Shown: positions 1 to 6,643 of the stretch, piece by piece
Position numbering within the stretch: position 1 is the first letter of the stretch
Layout of the letters: every line of letters starts with the position of its first letter
Source of the DNA: Clostridiales bacterium
GTDB lineage: Bacteria; Bacillota; Clostridia; UBA1381
Assembly (NCBI GenBank): GCA_003453455.1
Contig: DMLG01000051.1
Location: 1 to 9,626, forward strand
Length of the DNA stretch: 9,626 bases
Reading direction: 5' to 3'
Notes under the pieces: model-generated
Told to the model about the DNA's origin: nothing
Database searches by the model: none
Seen by the model: the letters and a program-made list of their open reading frames with translations, nothing else
Program-made: the position numbers and the translations under genes

Positions 1-2
1 GC

Positions 3-1517
3 TGTATCGTATATCAGGAGCAGGTGCTTGAAATTGTGCGTACACTTGCAGGATATTCCCTGGGAAGTGCAGATATGCTGCGCCGTGTTATCTCCAAGAA
101 AAAAGCCGATAAAATGGAGATTGAACGCAAGAATTTTATTTACGGAAAGCAGGACGAAAACGGAAATTGGATAATTGACGGCTGTATAAGGCGGGGGATA
201 CCAGAAAGCGTTGCAATCGACATATTTAATGAGATAAACGAATTTGCAAACTATGCTTTTAATAAATCACATGCAGCCGCATATGCCTTTATCACATATC
301 AGACAGCGTATCTTAAAACCTTTTATCAGGCGGAGTATATGGCGTCGCTGATTTCAAGCGTAGAGGATCAGGATAAAATAAACGAATACTTTATAAACTG
401 CAAAAAGTTAGGGATTGAGAAGTTGCCTCCCGATATAAATATGAGCGAGGACAGCTTTACTGTTGAGGGAAACTCTATAAGATTTGGACTTTCTGCCATA
501 AAAAATGTCGGCAAGGGATTTATAGTAAATCTTGTAGATGAAAGAAAGCGAAACGGCAAATTCACGAGCTTTTCGGATTTTGTCCGCCGTATGTTAGAAA
601 AGGATATGAATAAACGCGCAGTTGAGGGACTCATAAAGTGCGGAGCGTTTGACTCTTTGGGTGCAAAACGGTCGCAGCTTTTGAGCGTTTACGAAAGCGT
701 AATAGAGAGCGAGACGCAGTCTAAAAAGGCAAATATATCAGGGCAGATGACGCTTTTTGCAGATGAGGCGGTTACACAAGATACAGAAACGGCACTTCCC
801 GATATTTCGGAGTGTCCGAAAAGTGAACTTTTGGCACTTGAAAAAGAGTCATGCGGAATGTACTTTTCAGGTCACCCTATGGAGGATTATGAGGATAAAG
901 TCAAAAATCTAACAGATATTACCACATACAAAATTATGTCCTCTGTGGAAAAGGATGAATTTGGCAATATAAAAGAGATTTCAGGCGGAGTTAAAGACGG
1001 TCACACGGTAAAAATCTGCGGAATAATTGCCGCCAGAAAGAACAAAATTACTAAAAATAATACGCAGATGGCATTTTTGCGCCTTGAAGATTTGTTTGGT
1101 ACGATAGAGGTAATAGTATTTCCAAAAATTCTGCAACAGTACAGCGGTATTATGACGGAGGGAAAAGCGGTGCTTATAGAAGGGCGGGTAAGCATACGCG
1201 AGGACGAAGAACCGAAAATTCTGTGCGAAACCGCAGCACTTTTAGATGAAATAAAGACACAAGACCATAATAATCAGGAATTTTATGTAAAGGACAGGCG
1301 TACACTGTTTATAAGAATGGGTACATATGATGAAACTGTTTTAAAAACAGCGGCAAAGCTTCTGAAATTGCATAGCGGTGAAACCCCAGTTTGCTTTTTT
1401 ATAAGCGACAGCAAAAAGAGAATTTATGTGCCTGAAAGTTGCTACATAGATGAAAAGAGCGGAATTATTAACGATATTTCTGCTATTTTTGGCGAAAATA
1501 ATGTAAAAATGGGATAA
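3..1517 (+). CDS. dnaE: DNA polymerase III subunit alpha (DnaE), C-terminal part, 5' end outside window
   Basis: Catalytic subunit of the replicative DNA polymerase of the C family. In Firmicutes DnaE usually works beside PolC at the fork. The frame is open from base 3, and the first visible residues (CIVYQEQVLEIVRTLAGYSL) are a hallmark DnaE block, so the GTG at base 24 is an internal Val codon and not a start. About 504 residues are present, roughly the last 40-45% of a protein of usual length near 1150. Visible parts in order are the fingers-type block with NKSHAAAYAFITYQTAYLK, a helix-hairpin-helix region (FGLSAIKNVGKG), an OB-fold domain (about VKICGIIAARKNKIT to EGRVSI), and a C-terminal tail domain ending at TAA 1515-1517. 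The PHP domain and the catalytic aspartates lie upstream of the window. No GC-rich terminator follows; the next gene has its own promoter 16 bases later. Confidence 0.96.
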   Translation, partial: CIVYQEQVLEIVRTLAGYSLGSADMLRRVISKKKADKMEIERKNFIYGKQDENGNWIIDGCIRRGIPESVAIDIFNEINEFANYAFNKSHAAAYAFITYQTAYLKTFYQAEYMASLISSVEDQDKINEYFINCKKLGIEKLPPDINMSEDSFTVEGNSIRFGLSAIKNVGKGFIVNLVDERKRNGKFTSFSDFVRRMLEKDMNKRAVEGLIKCGAFDSLGAKRSQLLSVYESVIESETQSKKANISGQMTLFADEAVTQDTETALPDISECPKSELLALEKESCGMYFSGHPMEDYEDKVKNLTDITTYKIMSSVEKDEFGNIKEISGGVKDGHTVKICGIIAARKNKITKNNTQMAFLRLEDLFGTIEVIVFPKILQQYSGIMTEGKAVLIEGRVSIREDEEPKILCETAALLDEIKTQDHNNQEFYVKDRRTLFIRMGTYDETVLKTAAKLLKLHSGETPVCFFISDSKKRIYVPESCYIDEKSGIINDISAIFGENNVKMG

Positions 1518-1532
1518 ATATTTAAAAATTTA

Positions 1533-1561
1533 TTGAATTTTCTTACAAAAAGTGGTAGAAT
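1533..1561 (+). promoter_or_regulatory. Putative sigma-A promoter for mtrB-pfkA-glcK
   Basis: A -35-like TTGAAT (1533-1538), a 17-base spacer and a -10-like TAGAAT (1556-1561) are visible. TGG directly precedes the -10, which fits the extended -10 pattern TGn. It lies in the 74-base gap between dnaE and mtrB, so transcription would begin around 1567-1570 with a leader of only about 20-25 bases. Five of six bases match the consensus in each hexamer. No transcript data are available, so this is a pattern match only. Confidence 0.6.
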
Positions 1562-1574
1562 GTCAACTTGTGAA

Positions 1575-1587
1575 GAGAGGAGTTTAG
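1575..1587 (+). promoter_or_regulatory. mtrB ribosome binding site overlapped by GAG/GAG/UAG triplets
   Basis: The mtrB Shine-Dalgarno sequence AGAGGAG (1576-1582) stands 9 bases before the ATG. The same bases read GAG (1575-1577), 2-base spacer, GAG (1580-1582), 2-base spacer, TAG (1585-1587). This is the triplet spacing recognised by Bacillus TRAP. Three triplets are few compared with the nine to eleven in known TRAP sites. The RBS role is secure; a TRAP-binding role is only an inference. Confidence 0.45.
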
Positions 1588-1591
1588 AAAT

Positions 1592-1828
1592 ATGCAAGAT
1601 GAGAATACGGTTTTAAATGATTATATTGTGGTAAAAGCTCTTGAAGACGGCGTAAATATTATGGGACTTACAAGAGGACAGAACACTAAGTTTCACCACA
1701 CCGAAAAGCTTGATAAAGGGGAAGTATATATAGCACAATTTACCCAAACGACCTCGGCAATCAAGGTAAACGGCAAAGCAGAAATTTTAACTAAACACGG
1801 GACTATTAAATCAGGAGCGGACGAATAG
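1592..1828 (+). CDS. mtrB: Trp RNA-binding attenuation protein TRAP (MtrB)
   Basis: TRAP is a small protein that forms an 11-subunit ring. With bound tryptophan it wraps RNA carrying (G/U)AG repeats, and in Bacillus it represses trp biosynthesis and transport genes. The 78 residues match B. subtilis TRAP (75 residues) almost throughout: DYIVVKALEDGVNIMGLTRG, then TKFHHTEKLDKGEV, then IAQFTQTTSAIKV. Residues known to line the Trp pocket in Bacillus (T25, T30, Q47, T49, T52, S53) align with T27, T32, Q49, T51, T54 and S55. Of the three classical RNA-contact residues K37, K56 and R58, the two lysines are kept (K39, K58), but the arginine is Asn here (N60). K62 lies two residues further on. In B. 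subtilis mtrB follows mtrA (folE). Here it stands between dnaE and a small unknown gene leading to pfkA, apparently first in its own transcription unit. No anti-TRAP-like zinc protein is seen nearby. Confidence 0.95.
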   Translation: MQDENTVLNDYIVVKALEDGVNIMGLTRGQNTKFHHTEKLDKGEVYIAQFTQTTSAIKVNGKAEILTKHGTIKSGADE

Positions 1829-1830
1829 AT

Positions 1831-2007
1831 ATGTGGACAGTGGTTTATATGTCAAAAGATGAGGAAGATGTTGCAAACCTCAGAAATTCTTTGCGTGAAA
1901 ACGGAATAATTTCTACACTTAGAAAAAGAGAAGATTTTTTTGAGATTTTAGTGCCCTCACGCGAGGTTTCTCTTGCGCACAAAGCAATAATCGATATGGA
2001 ACTTTAA
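1831..2007 (+). CDS. Small conserved-type protein of unknown function, 58 residues
   Basis: An ATG two bases after the mtrB stop opens a 58-codon frame that begins MWTVVYMSKDEEDVANLRNS and ends in IIDMEL, with TAA at 2005-2007. The likely ribosome binding site, AGGAG at 1813-1817, lies inside the end of mtrB, 13 bases before the ATG, so translation may be coupled to mtrB. An internal Met at codon 7 is a less likely start. The pattern is a short strand, a charged helix (DEEDVANLRNSLRENGI), a strand, then FEILVPS and a second helix. This resembles the small ferredoxin-like proteins grouped as DUF2007 (putative signal-transducing proteins). As I recall, similar small genes starting MWTVVY occur near pfkA in other Clostridia, sometimes mislabelled as glutamate decarboxylase. 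It has no Cys, no membrane segment and no recognisable catalytic motif. It is not anti-TRAP, which carries zinc-binding cysteines. Function is unknown. Confidence 0.78.
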   Translation: MWTVVYMSKDEEDVANLRNSLRENGIISTLRKREDFFEILVPSREVSLAHKAIIDMEL

Positions 2008-2013
2008 TAACAG

Positions 2014-2040
2014 AAAGGAGAGATTTTAAACTCTCCTTTT
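2014..2040 (+). terminator. Hairpin with short U tail upstream of pfkA (terminator or attenuator)
   Basis: A perfect 9-base-pair inverted repeat, AAAGGAGAG (2014-2022) and CTCTCCTTT (2031-2039), encloses an 8-base loop. The run CTTTT that ends it is partly inside the stem, so the free U tail is short. It starts 6 bases after the small gene and ends 18 bases before pfkA. It may be a weak or partial terminator that sets the ratio of mtrB to pfkA transcript, or an mRNA-processing stem. I see no separate promoter for pfkA. Confidence 0.5.
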
Positions 2041-2058
2041 ATGAAAGGATATTGAAAA

Positions 2059-3033
2059 ATGGAAAAGGCAATAAAGAAAATAGGTGTTTTAACAAGCGGC
2101 GGTGATGCACCGGGTATGAATGCGGCAATCCGTGCTGTTGTAAGATGCGGAATTTACAACGGAATAAAGGTTTACGGAGTAAAAAAGGGATATAACGGTC
2201 TTATAAATGGCGATATAGACTATATGAACGCCAGAAGTGTAGGTGAAATTCTGCAAAAGGGCGGAACTATTCTCCAAACTGCAAGATGCCTTGAATTCAA
2301 GGAAGAAGAGGGCGTAAAAAAGGCAGTAGAACAGGCGAAAAAAGCAGAGCTTGATGGACTTGTTGTAATAGGCGGAGACGGCTCATTCAGGGGCGCAAGA
2401 GATTTGTGCCGAATGGGACTTCCAACGATAGCTATGCCGGGAACAATAGATAATGATATAAATTGCAGCGAATATACAATAGGATACGATACCTGCTTAA
2501 ATACTGTAATTTCCGCAGTGGACAAGCTTCGTGATACATCTTCAAGCCATGAGCGCTGCTCGGTCGTTGAGGTTATGGGAAGACACGCTGGATATATTGC
2601 AGTTGAAGCAGGCATTGCGTGCGGAGCAGAGCTTGTCTTAATTCCTGAATTTGAATTTGATTTTGAACGAGATGTCATAAATGTAATAAAAAAGGGTATA
2701 AAAAGAGGCAAAAAACACTGTATTGTTATTGTTGCCGAGGGCGTAGGCGGCGCAGAAGAAATGGCACGCAGAATTGAGGCAGAAACAGGAATGGAATCAA
2801 GAGCCACAATTTTGGGACACATTCAAAGAGGCGGTTCACCTACTGTTAAAGACCGTGTCATTGCAAGCGCTATGGGCTCAAAATGCGTAGAGCTTTTGCT
2901 TCAAGGAAAACAAAATCGTATAGTTTGTATTCAGGACGGAAAAGTCACAGATGTTGATATAGAAGAGGGATTGGCAATGAAGAAGGAGCTTTCCCCTGAG
3001 CTTATGGGACTTATAAAGAAACTGTCAGTTTAA
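2059..3033 (+). CDS. pfkA: ATP-dependent 6-phosphofructokinase
   Basis: Transfers phosphate from ATP to fructose 6-phosphate to give fructose 1,6-bisphosphate, the committed step of glycolysis, in the cytoplasm. The 324 residues match the usual bacterial PfkA size (about 320). The N-terminal nucleotide loop is GVLTSGGDAPGMNAAIR (residues 9-25). GGDGS at 105-109 has Gly after the Asp, as in ATP-dependent and not PPi-dependent enzymes. PGTIDNDI at 127-134 supplies the catalytic Asp pair (D131, D133), and VMGRHAG at 172-178 contacts the sugar phosphate. Arginines equivalent to the allosteric R21/R25 of the Bacillus enzyme are present (R25, R29), as is the RGKKH block, so ADP/PEP control is likely. 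The ribosome binding site AAAGGA (2044-2049) stands 9 bases before the ATG. It is followed after 15 bases by glucokinase, so the two form a glycolytic pair. Confidence 0.97.
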   Translation: MEKAIKKIGVLTSGGDAPGMNAAIRAVVRCGIYNGIKVYGVKKGYNGLINGDIDYMNARSVGEILQKGGTILQTARCLEFKEEEGVKKAVEQAKKAELDGLVVIGGDGSFRGARDLCRMGLPTIAMPGTIDNDINCSEYTIGYDTCLNTVISAVDKLRDTSSSHERCSVVEVMGRHAGYIAVEAGIACGAELVLIPEFEFDFERDVINVIKKGIKRGKKHCIVIVAEGVGGAEEMARRIEAETGMESRATILGHIQRGGSPTVKDRVIASAMGSKCVELLLQGKQNRIVCIQDGKVTDVDIEEGLAMKKELSPELMGLIKKLSV

Positions 3034-3048
3034 AATCGGAGGAAAAGT

Positions 3049-4002
3049 ATGTATTATGCAGGAATAGACCTTGGAGGAACTAATATTGCGGCAGGAATAG
3101 TCGATGAAAACGGTAAGATAATAGAAAGTATGTCTATTCCTACCGGTGCAGAACGCGATTTTCGTGATATTGTGCGTGATATGGCGGAACTTACCGAAAG
3201 TCTTTGCAAAAAGGCTCAAATATCCGAGGATGAAATAAAAGCGGTAGGCATAGGGTGCCCCGGCTCTATCGACAGTGAAAAAGGAATTTGTGAGTATTCA
3301 AACAATTTGAATATGTGCCATGCTGATATTGCAGGCGAGTTTAAAAAAATTCTGAATTTGCCGGTTTATATTGAAAATGACGCAAATGCTGCGGCATTTG
3401 GTGAATATCAAATAAATGCAAAAGGGACAAAAAGCTTTGTTTTTGTGACGCTTGGTACAGGCGTAGGCGGCGGCGTTATCATAAACGGTGAGATTTTCAG
3501 AGGCTTTAACGGAGTCGGAGCTGAGATGGGGCATACTGTGATAAGAACAGGCGGTGAGCCTTGCACATGCGGCAGAAAGGGCTGTTGGGAAGCGTATGCA
3601 TCTGTTACGGCACTTATACGGCAGACAAGGGAAGCGATGGAGAAGCATCCCGATAGCTCTATGCACAAATTTGCAAAAGAAGAGGGAAAGGTAAGCGGTC
3701 TTACATCATTCCTTGCTGCAAAAGAAGGCGATAAGTATGCAAAGGCAGTAGTTGAAAAGTACTTTGAATATATAGCAGAGGGAATTACAAACCTTGTGAA
3801 CATCTTCCAGCCCGAAAAGGTAGTAATCGGCGGAAGTATTTCAAAAGAGGGAGATTATCTTTTAAATCCTGTTAAGGATTTTGTCGGAAAGTATGACTAT
3901 AACAGATATATGCCAAAGGCAAAAATAGAGATTGCCACACTTTTTGGCGATGCAGGCATAATAGGCGCGGCACTTGCTGCAAAAGCGGCACAGGAAAAAT
4001 AA
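3049..4002 (+). CDS. glcK: ROK-family glucokinase
   Basis: Phosphorylates glucose (or a similar hexose) with ATP, feeding the phosphofructokinase encoded just upstream. The protein has 317 residues, as is usual for the family. The phosphate-binding start is GIDLGGTN (5-12). IENDANAAAFGE (108-119) carries the catalytic Asp D111, and GTGVGGG is at 136-142. The ROK zinc site is complete: H162 in GAEMGHT, then C172, C174 and C179 in the CTCGRKGC block. There is no N-terminal DNA-binding helix-turn-helix, so this is an enzyme rather than a ROK repressor. The ribosome binding site CGGAGGA (3037-3043) is 5 bases from the ATG. It is the last gene before a strong terminator. Exact sugar specificity (glucose, mannose, N-acetylmannosamine) cannot be read from sequence; glucose is favoured by the pfkA neighbour. 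Confidence 0.93.
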   Translation: MYYAGIDLGGTNIAAGIVDENGKIIESMSIPTGAERDFRDIVRDMAELTESLCKKAQISEDEIKAVGIGCPGSIDSEKGICEYSNNLNMCHADIAGEFKKILNLPVYIENDANAAAFGEYQINAKGTKSFVFVTLGTGVGGGVIINGEIFRGFNGVGAEMGHTVIRTGGEPCTCGRKGCWEAYASVTALIRQTREAMEKHPDSSMHKFAKEEGKVSGLTSFLAAKEGDKYAKAVVEKYFEYIAEGITNLVNIFQPEKVVIGGSISKEGDYLLNPVKDFVGKYDYNRYMPKAKIEIATLFGDAGIIGAALAAKAAQEK

Positions 4003-4014
4003 ATGTGTTTATAT

Positions 4015-4045
4015 GGGCAGACAAATTGTCTGCTCTTTTTGTTTT
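4015..4045 (+). terminator. Intrinsic terminator after glucokinase
   Basis: GGGCAGACA (4015-4023) pairs with TGTCTGCTC (4027-4035). This gives a 9-base-pair stem with one G-U pair and a 3-base loop, followed by TTTTTGTTTT. It lies 12 bases after the stop codon and marks the end of the mtrB-pfkA-glcK unit. Confidence 0.92.
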
Positions 4046-4062
4046 AAAATGTGCGAAAAATG

Positions 4063-4091
4063 TTGAAAAAAGTGTATAATTGTTGTATAAT
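4063..4091 (+). promoter_or_regulatory. Sigma-A-type promoter for the ysxC-yggS-sepF unit
   Basis: TTGAAA (4063-4068), a 17-base spacer and a perfect TATAAT (4086-4091) lie just after the terminator and 37 bases before the ysxC ATG. A second TATAAT at 4075-4080 lies inside the spacer and has only a 6-base distance to the -35, so it is not the matching -10. Start of transcription is expected near 4098. Confidence 0.8.
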
Positions 4092-4128
4092 AAATCATAA
4101 CTGAAAATCCTTTGATTGGAGGATAAAA

Positions 4129-4719
4129 ATGAATATACATAATGCAGATATTGCCGTCTCTGCGGTGAAAAAGGAACAGTATCCAAAGAAAGAACTTCCC
4201 GAATTTGCATTTGCAGGAAGGTCAAATGTCGGAAAATCATCGCTTATAAATAAAATGCTGGGAAGAAAAACGCTTGCAAGAGTAAGCCAAACGCCGGGAA
4301 AAACGGTAACGATAAACTTTTATAATATTGATGATACAATTTTTTTGGTTGATTTGCCCGGTTACGGCTATGCGAAGCGTTCACGCGAAGAAATAGAAAA
4401 TTGGGGCAGTATGATAGAGGATTATTTAAACGGCAGAAAACAGCTCGAAAGGGTAATTTTGCTTGTGGATTCAAGACACGCTCCCACTACCGAAGATAAG
4501 ATGATGCTCGAATGGATTCGTGCATCCCGCCCTGATGACGGTGCAATAGTTATTGCCACCAAAACGGATAAGCTGAAAAAAAGAGAGCTTAAAGAAAATC
4601 TTGAAATGCTTGAAAGAGAACTGGAACTTGGCGAAGATGATATTTTAGTGCCGTTTTCCACCAAAACCGACGAGGGCAGAATAACGGTTTGGGATATGAT
4701 AAATATGATGATTAGCTAA
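4129..4719 (+). CDS. ysxC: Ribosome biogenesis GTP-binding protein YsxC/EngB
   Basis: An essential GTPase of the TrmE-Era-EngA-YihA-Septin class that helps late assembly of the 50S ribosomal subunit. The 196 residues are the normal size. All G motifs are present: G1 GRSNVGKS (30-37), the G2 region GKTVTINF (57-64), G3 DLPGYG (75-80), G4 TKTD (144-147) and G5 FSTKT (176-180). The N-terminal stretch before G1 (ELPEFAFAGRSNVGK) is typical. The ribosome binding site GGAGGA (4118-4123) is 5 bases from the ATG. In B. subtilis ysxC follows lonA. Here it leads a different transcription unit directly behind a promoter. The next gene starts 21 bases after its stop, so co-transcription is likely. Confidence 0.97.
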   Translation: MNIHNADIAVSAVKKEQYPKKELPEFAFAGRSNVGKSSLINKMLGRKTLARVSQTPGKTVTINFYNIDDTIFLVDLPGYGYAKRSREEIENWGSMIEDYLNGRKQLERVILLVDSRHAPTTEDKMMLEWIRASRPDDGAIVIATKTDKLKKRELKENLEMLERELELGEDDILVPFSTKTDEGRITVWDMINMMIS

Positions 4720-4720
4720 A

Positions 4721-4725
4721 AGGAG
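4721..4725 (+). promoter_or_regulatory. Distant ribosome binding site of the HlyD-like gene
   Basis: The only purine-rich site, AGGAG, ends 15 bases before the ATG at 4741, which is longer than the usual 5-9. The bases between are AT-only apart from one or two G. No ATG, GTG or TTG codon lies in frame between the site and 4741, so 4741 remains the best start. Initiation may be inefficient, or it may depend on coupling with ysxC. Confidence 0.5.
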
Positions 4726-4740
4726 TTAATAGTTATATAT

Positions 4741-5916
4741 ATGAAAAAGAGCGGTTATTTTATACTTTTGTGTCTTCTGATGTTTTGCACATTTTATGGC
4801 ATACGCTACATAAGAAGACCTGAAAAATCGCAGCCTGCGGTGAGCGAAATTTATGAAAACAAAATAATAACATCTGCCTATATTGTTAAAACGGAGCAGG
4901 TTTATAATGCGCCGGCAGGCGGCAGAATTTACCATTATATCGGGGAGGGCACAAAGGTTAAGAAAAACAGTGCGTTAGCCACGGTATATACAGGAAGTGT
5001 ATCTGAACAGACGCTTGCTGAGCTTAATAATGTTAATCAAAAGATAGCAGAAATTCAAAGCTCAAATTCTTCCTATTCTTTTGGTGCAAACAGTCAGGAG
5101 AATATCGACATAATAAAGGGTAAAATTATAAAATCGGCAAATAAGAACAGCCTTGAAAGCATTGAAAGCTATAAAGCACAGATAAACAGCATCGTTACAG
5201 GTAGTGTGCAGGATATAAGAAAGAGTGATATTTCCAAGCTGGAAGCAAAGAAACAGCAGATAGAGGCGGAGATTACAAGCGGCAAAAGTGATGTTTATTC
5301 GCAGATGGCAGGAGTTTATTCCAAAAATATTGACGGTTTGGAGGAGACGCTTACTCCAAAGACAGTAATGTCGTACAAAATTTCCGATTACGATGCAATT
5401 AAAGCTCCCGAGAACAAGACGCAAAATCTCGTAACCGGCGGTGAACCCATATGTAAGGTTATGAATAACCAGACATGGTATGTTATGGCTGCTGTATCGG
5501 CGGATACTGCGGCAAAGCTTTCAAAGGGACAAAAGATAACGGTAAGATTTCCGCAGCTTCCGGGAATTGAAGCGGAAGGTATATTGGAATATATCTCGAC
5601 AGAGGACAGAAATGCCGATAAAAATGTTGTTATTATAAAATGCGAGCAGTATAAAGAGGGTGTATTATCACTCAGGCTAACAGGTGTTGAGCTTGTTATA
5701 GAAAGTTACGAGGGGTACAGAGTGCCTATGTCAGCAATCCGCCTTGTTGATGGCGAAAAAAGTATAATGGTAAGAACAGAAACAGGTACCATCTTGCGTA
5801 AATGCAAGGTGCTTTATACCGATCTTTCCGACCAGACGGTGATAATATCGCAGGATTTTAATGATACAAAGGGCAGATTAAAGGAAAGCGACAGCATAAT
5901 AATAGGAGAAAAGTAA
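4741..5916 (+). CDS. Membrane-anchored HlyD-like protein (membrane-fusion/adaptor type), function unknown
   Basis: The protein has 391 residues. A hydrophobic segment at about residues 5-23, flanked by Lys at the N-end and RR after it, predicts a single membrane anchor with the rest outside the cell. A first half-lipoyl-like motif (YNAPAGGRIYHYIGEGTKV, 55-73) is followed by a charged, probably coiled-coil region (about 85-200). A second half-motif (IKAPENKTQNLVTGGEPICK) and beta-barrel-like segments (TWYVMAAVSADTAAKLSKGQ; PMSAIRLVDGEKSIMVR) follow. This is the layout of HlyD/membrane-fusion proteins, which normally join an inner-membrane transporter to a further export part. No transporter lies nearby, and the cell is probably single-membraned. 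Homologues sit next to yggS and sepF in other Clostridia as I recall, which hints at an envelope or division role. Its stop overlaps the yggS start by one base (TAATG), so the two are translationally coupled. Confidence 0.75.
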   Translation: MKKSGYFILLCLLMFCTFYGIRYIRRPEKSQPAVSEIYENKIITSAYIVKTEQVYNAPAGGRIYHYIGEGTKVKKNSALATVYTGSVSEQTLAELNNVNQKIAEIQSSNSSYSFGANSQENIDIIKGKIIKSANKNSLESIESYKAQINSIVTGSVQDIRKSDISKLEAKKQQIEAEITSGKSDVYSQMAGVYSKNIDGLEETLTPKTVMSYKISDYDAIKAPENKTQNLVTGGEPICKVMNNQTWYVMAAVSADTAAKLSKGQKITVRFPQLPGIEAEGILEYISTEDRNADKNVVIIKCEQYKEGVLSLRLTGVELVIESYEGYRVPMSAIRLVDGEKSIMVRTETGTILRKCKVLYTDLSDQTVIISQDFNDTKGRLKESDSIIIGEK

Positions 5917-6623
5917 TGGCAGATATCAAAAAAAATCTCGAAGAGGTAAAAAAGCGTATAGCAATATCAGCAGACAGGAGCGGAAGAAAAGAGAAGGATA
6001 TAACATTAATTGCAGTAACAAAAACGCATCCTGCCCAGATGATAAATGAGGCTATCAGCCTTGGTGTTACCGATATTGGCGAAAATAAGGTACAAGAAAT
6101 TATGGATAAATACGATAAGGTCAAAAAAGGGGTAAGGTGGCACCTTATCGGACATCTCCAAACGAACAAGGTTAAGTACATTATTGATAAAGTATATATG
6201 ATTCACTCGGTAGATTCAGTGAAGCTTATGGATGAAATAGAGCGTCAGGCAGAAAAACACGGCGTTTTAGAAGTTAAAATACTGATACAGGTTAATATTT
6301 CGGGCGAAGAAACAAAATTCGGCACCGACCTTTCAGGACTTGATGAAATGCTTCGCTATGCAGGTGGGTTAAAACATGTCAAAGTCTGCGGTTTAATGAC
6401 AATTTTGCCGAAAATTGACATGGGCATTTCAAATAGATTACATTTTCATAACATATATAACAAATTCATTGACATTTCCAACCATAAATATGATAATGTA
6501 TGTATGGAATTTCTTTCTATGGGAATGAGCGGAGATTTTGAGATGGCAATAGAAGAAGGGTCAAATATGGTGCGTATCGGTACTGCTATCTTTGGAGAAA
6601 GAGATTATTTTTTAAAAAAATAA
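5916..6623 (+). CDS. yggS: PLP-binding protein YggS/YlmE (pyridoxal phosphate homeostasis)
   Basis: A single-domain TIM-barrel protein that binds pyridoxal 5'-phosphate and keeps vitamin B6 and amino-acid pools balanced; no catalytic reaction is firmly known. The 235 residues are normal for the family. The PLP lysine is K36 in LIAVTKTHP, the same number as in E. coli YggS. Other hallmarks are IGENKVQE (54-61), WHLIGHLQTNK (75-85), VNISGEETKFG (126-136), and the phosphate-binding end LSMGMSGDFEMAI (200-212) and VRIGTAIFGER (219-229). The ATG overlaps the upstream stop by one base, with AGGAGA as ribosome binding site (around 5904-5909). Its place just before sepF equals that of ylmE in B. subtilis. 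Confidence 0.96.
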   Translation: MADIKKNLEEVKKRIAISADRSGRKEKDITLIAVTKTHPAQMINEAISLGVTDIGENKVQEIMDKYDKVKKGVRWHLIGHLQTNKVKYIIDKVYMIHSVDSVKLMDEIERQAEKHGVLEVKILIQVNISGEETKFGTDLSGLDEMLRYAGGLKHVKVCGLMTILPKIDMGISNRLHFHNIYNKFIDISNHKYDNVCMEFLSMGMSGDFEMAIEEGSNMVRIGTAIFGERDYFLKK

Positions 6624-6643
6624 TATAGCGGGAGGAAATTATA

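Noticed and set aside
24..26. GTG as the start of the DnaE frame
   Set aside because: The frame stays open upstream to base 3, and those codons spell conserved DnaE residues, so the gene begins before the window.
1516..1535. AT-only inverted repeat after dnaE considered as a terminator
   Set aside because: The stem has no G-C pairs and no clean T-run, so it would be too weak; AT-rich sequence gives such repeats by chance.
2220..2822. 200-codon open frame on the - strand inside pfkA
   Set aside because: It lies wholly antisense to a clearly coding phosphofructokinase, has a low-complexity Ser/Pro/Ile-rich product with no recognisable motif, and lacks a convincing ribosome binding site.
4075..4080. 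First TATAAT before ysxC as the -10 element
   Set aside because: It is only 6 bases from the -35-like TTGAAA; the second TATAAT has the ideal 17-base spacing.
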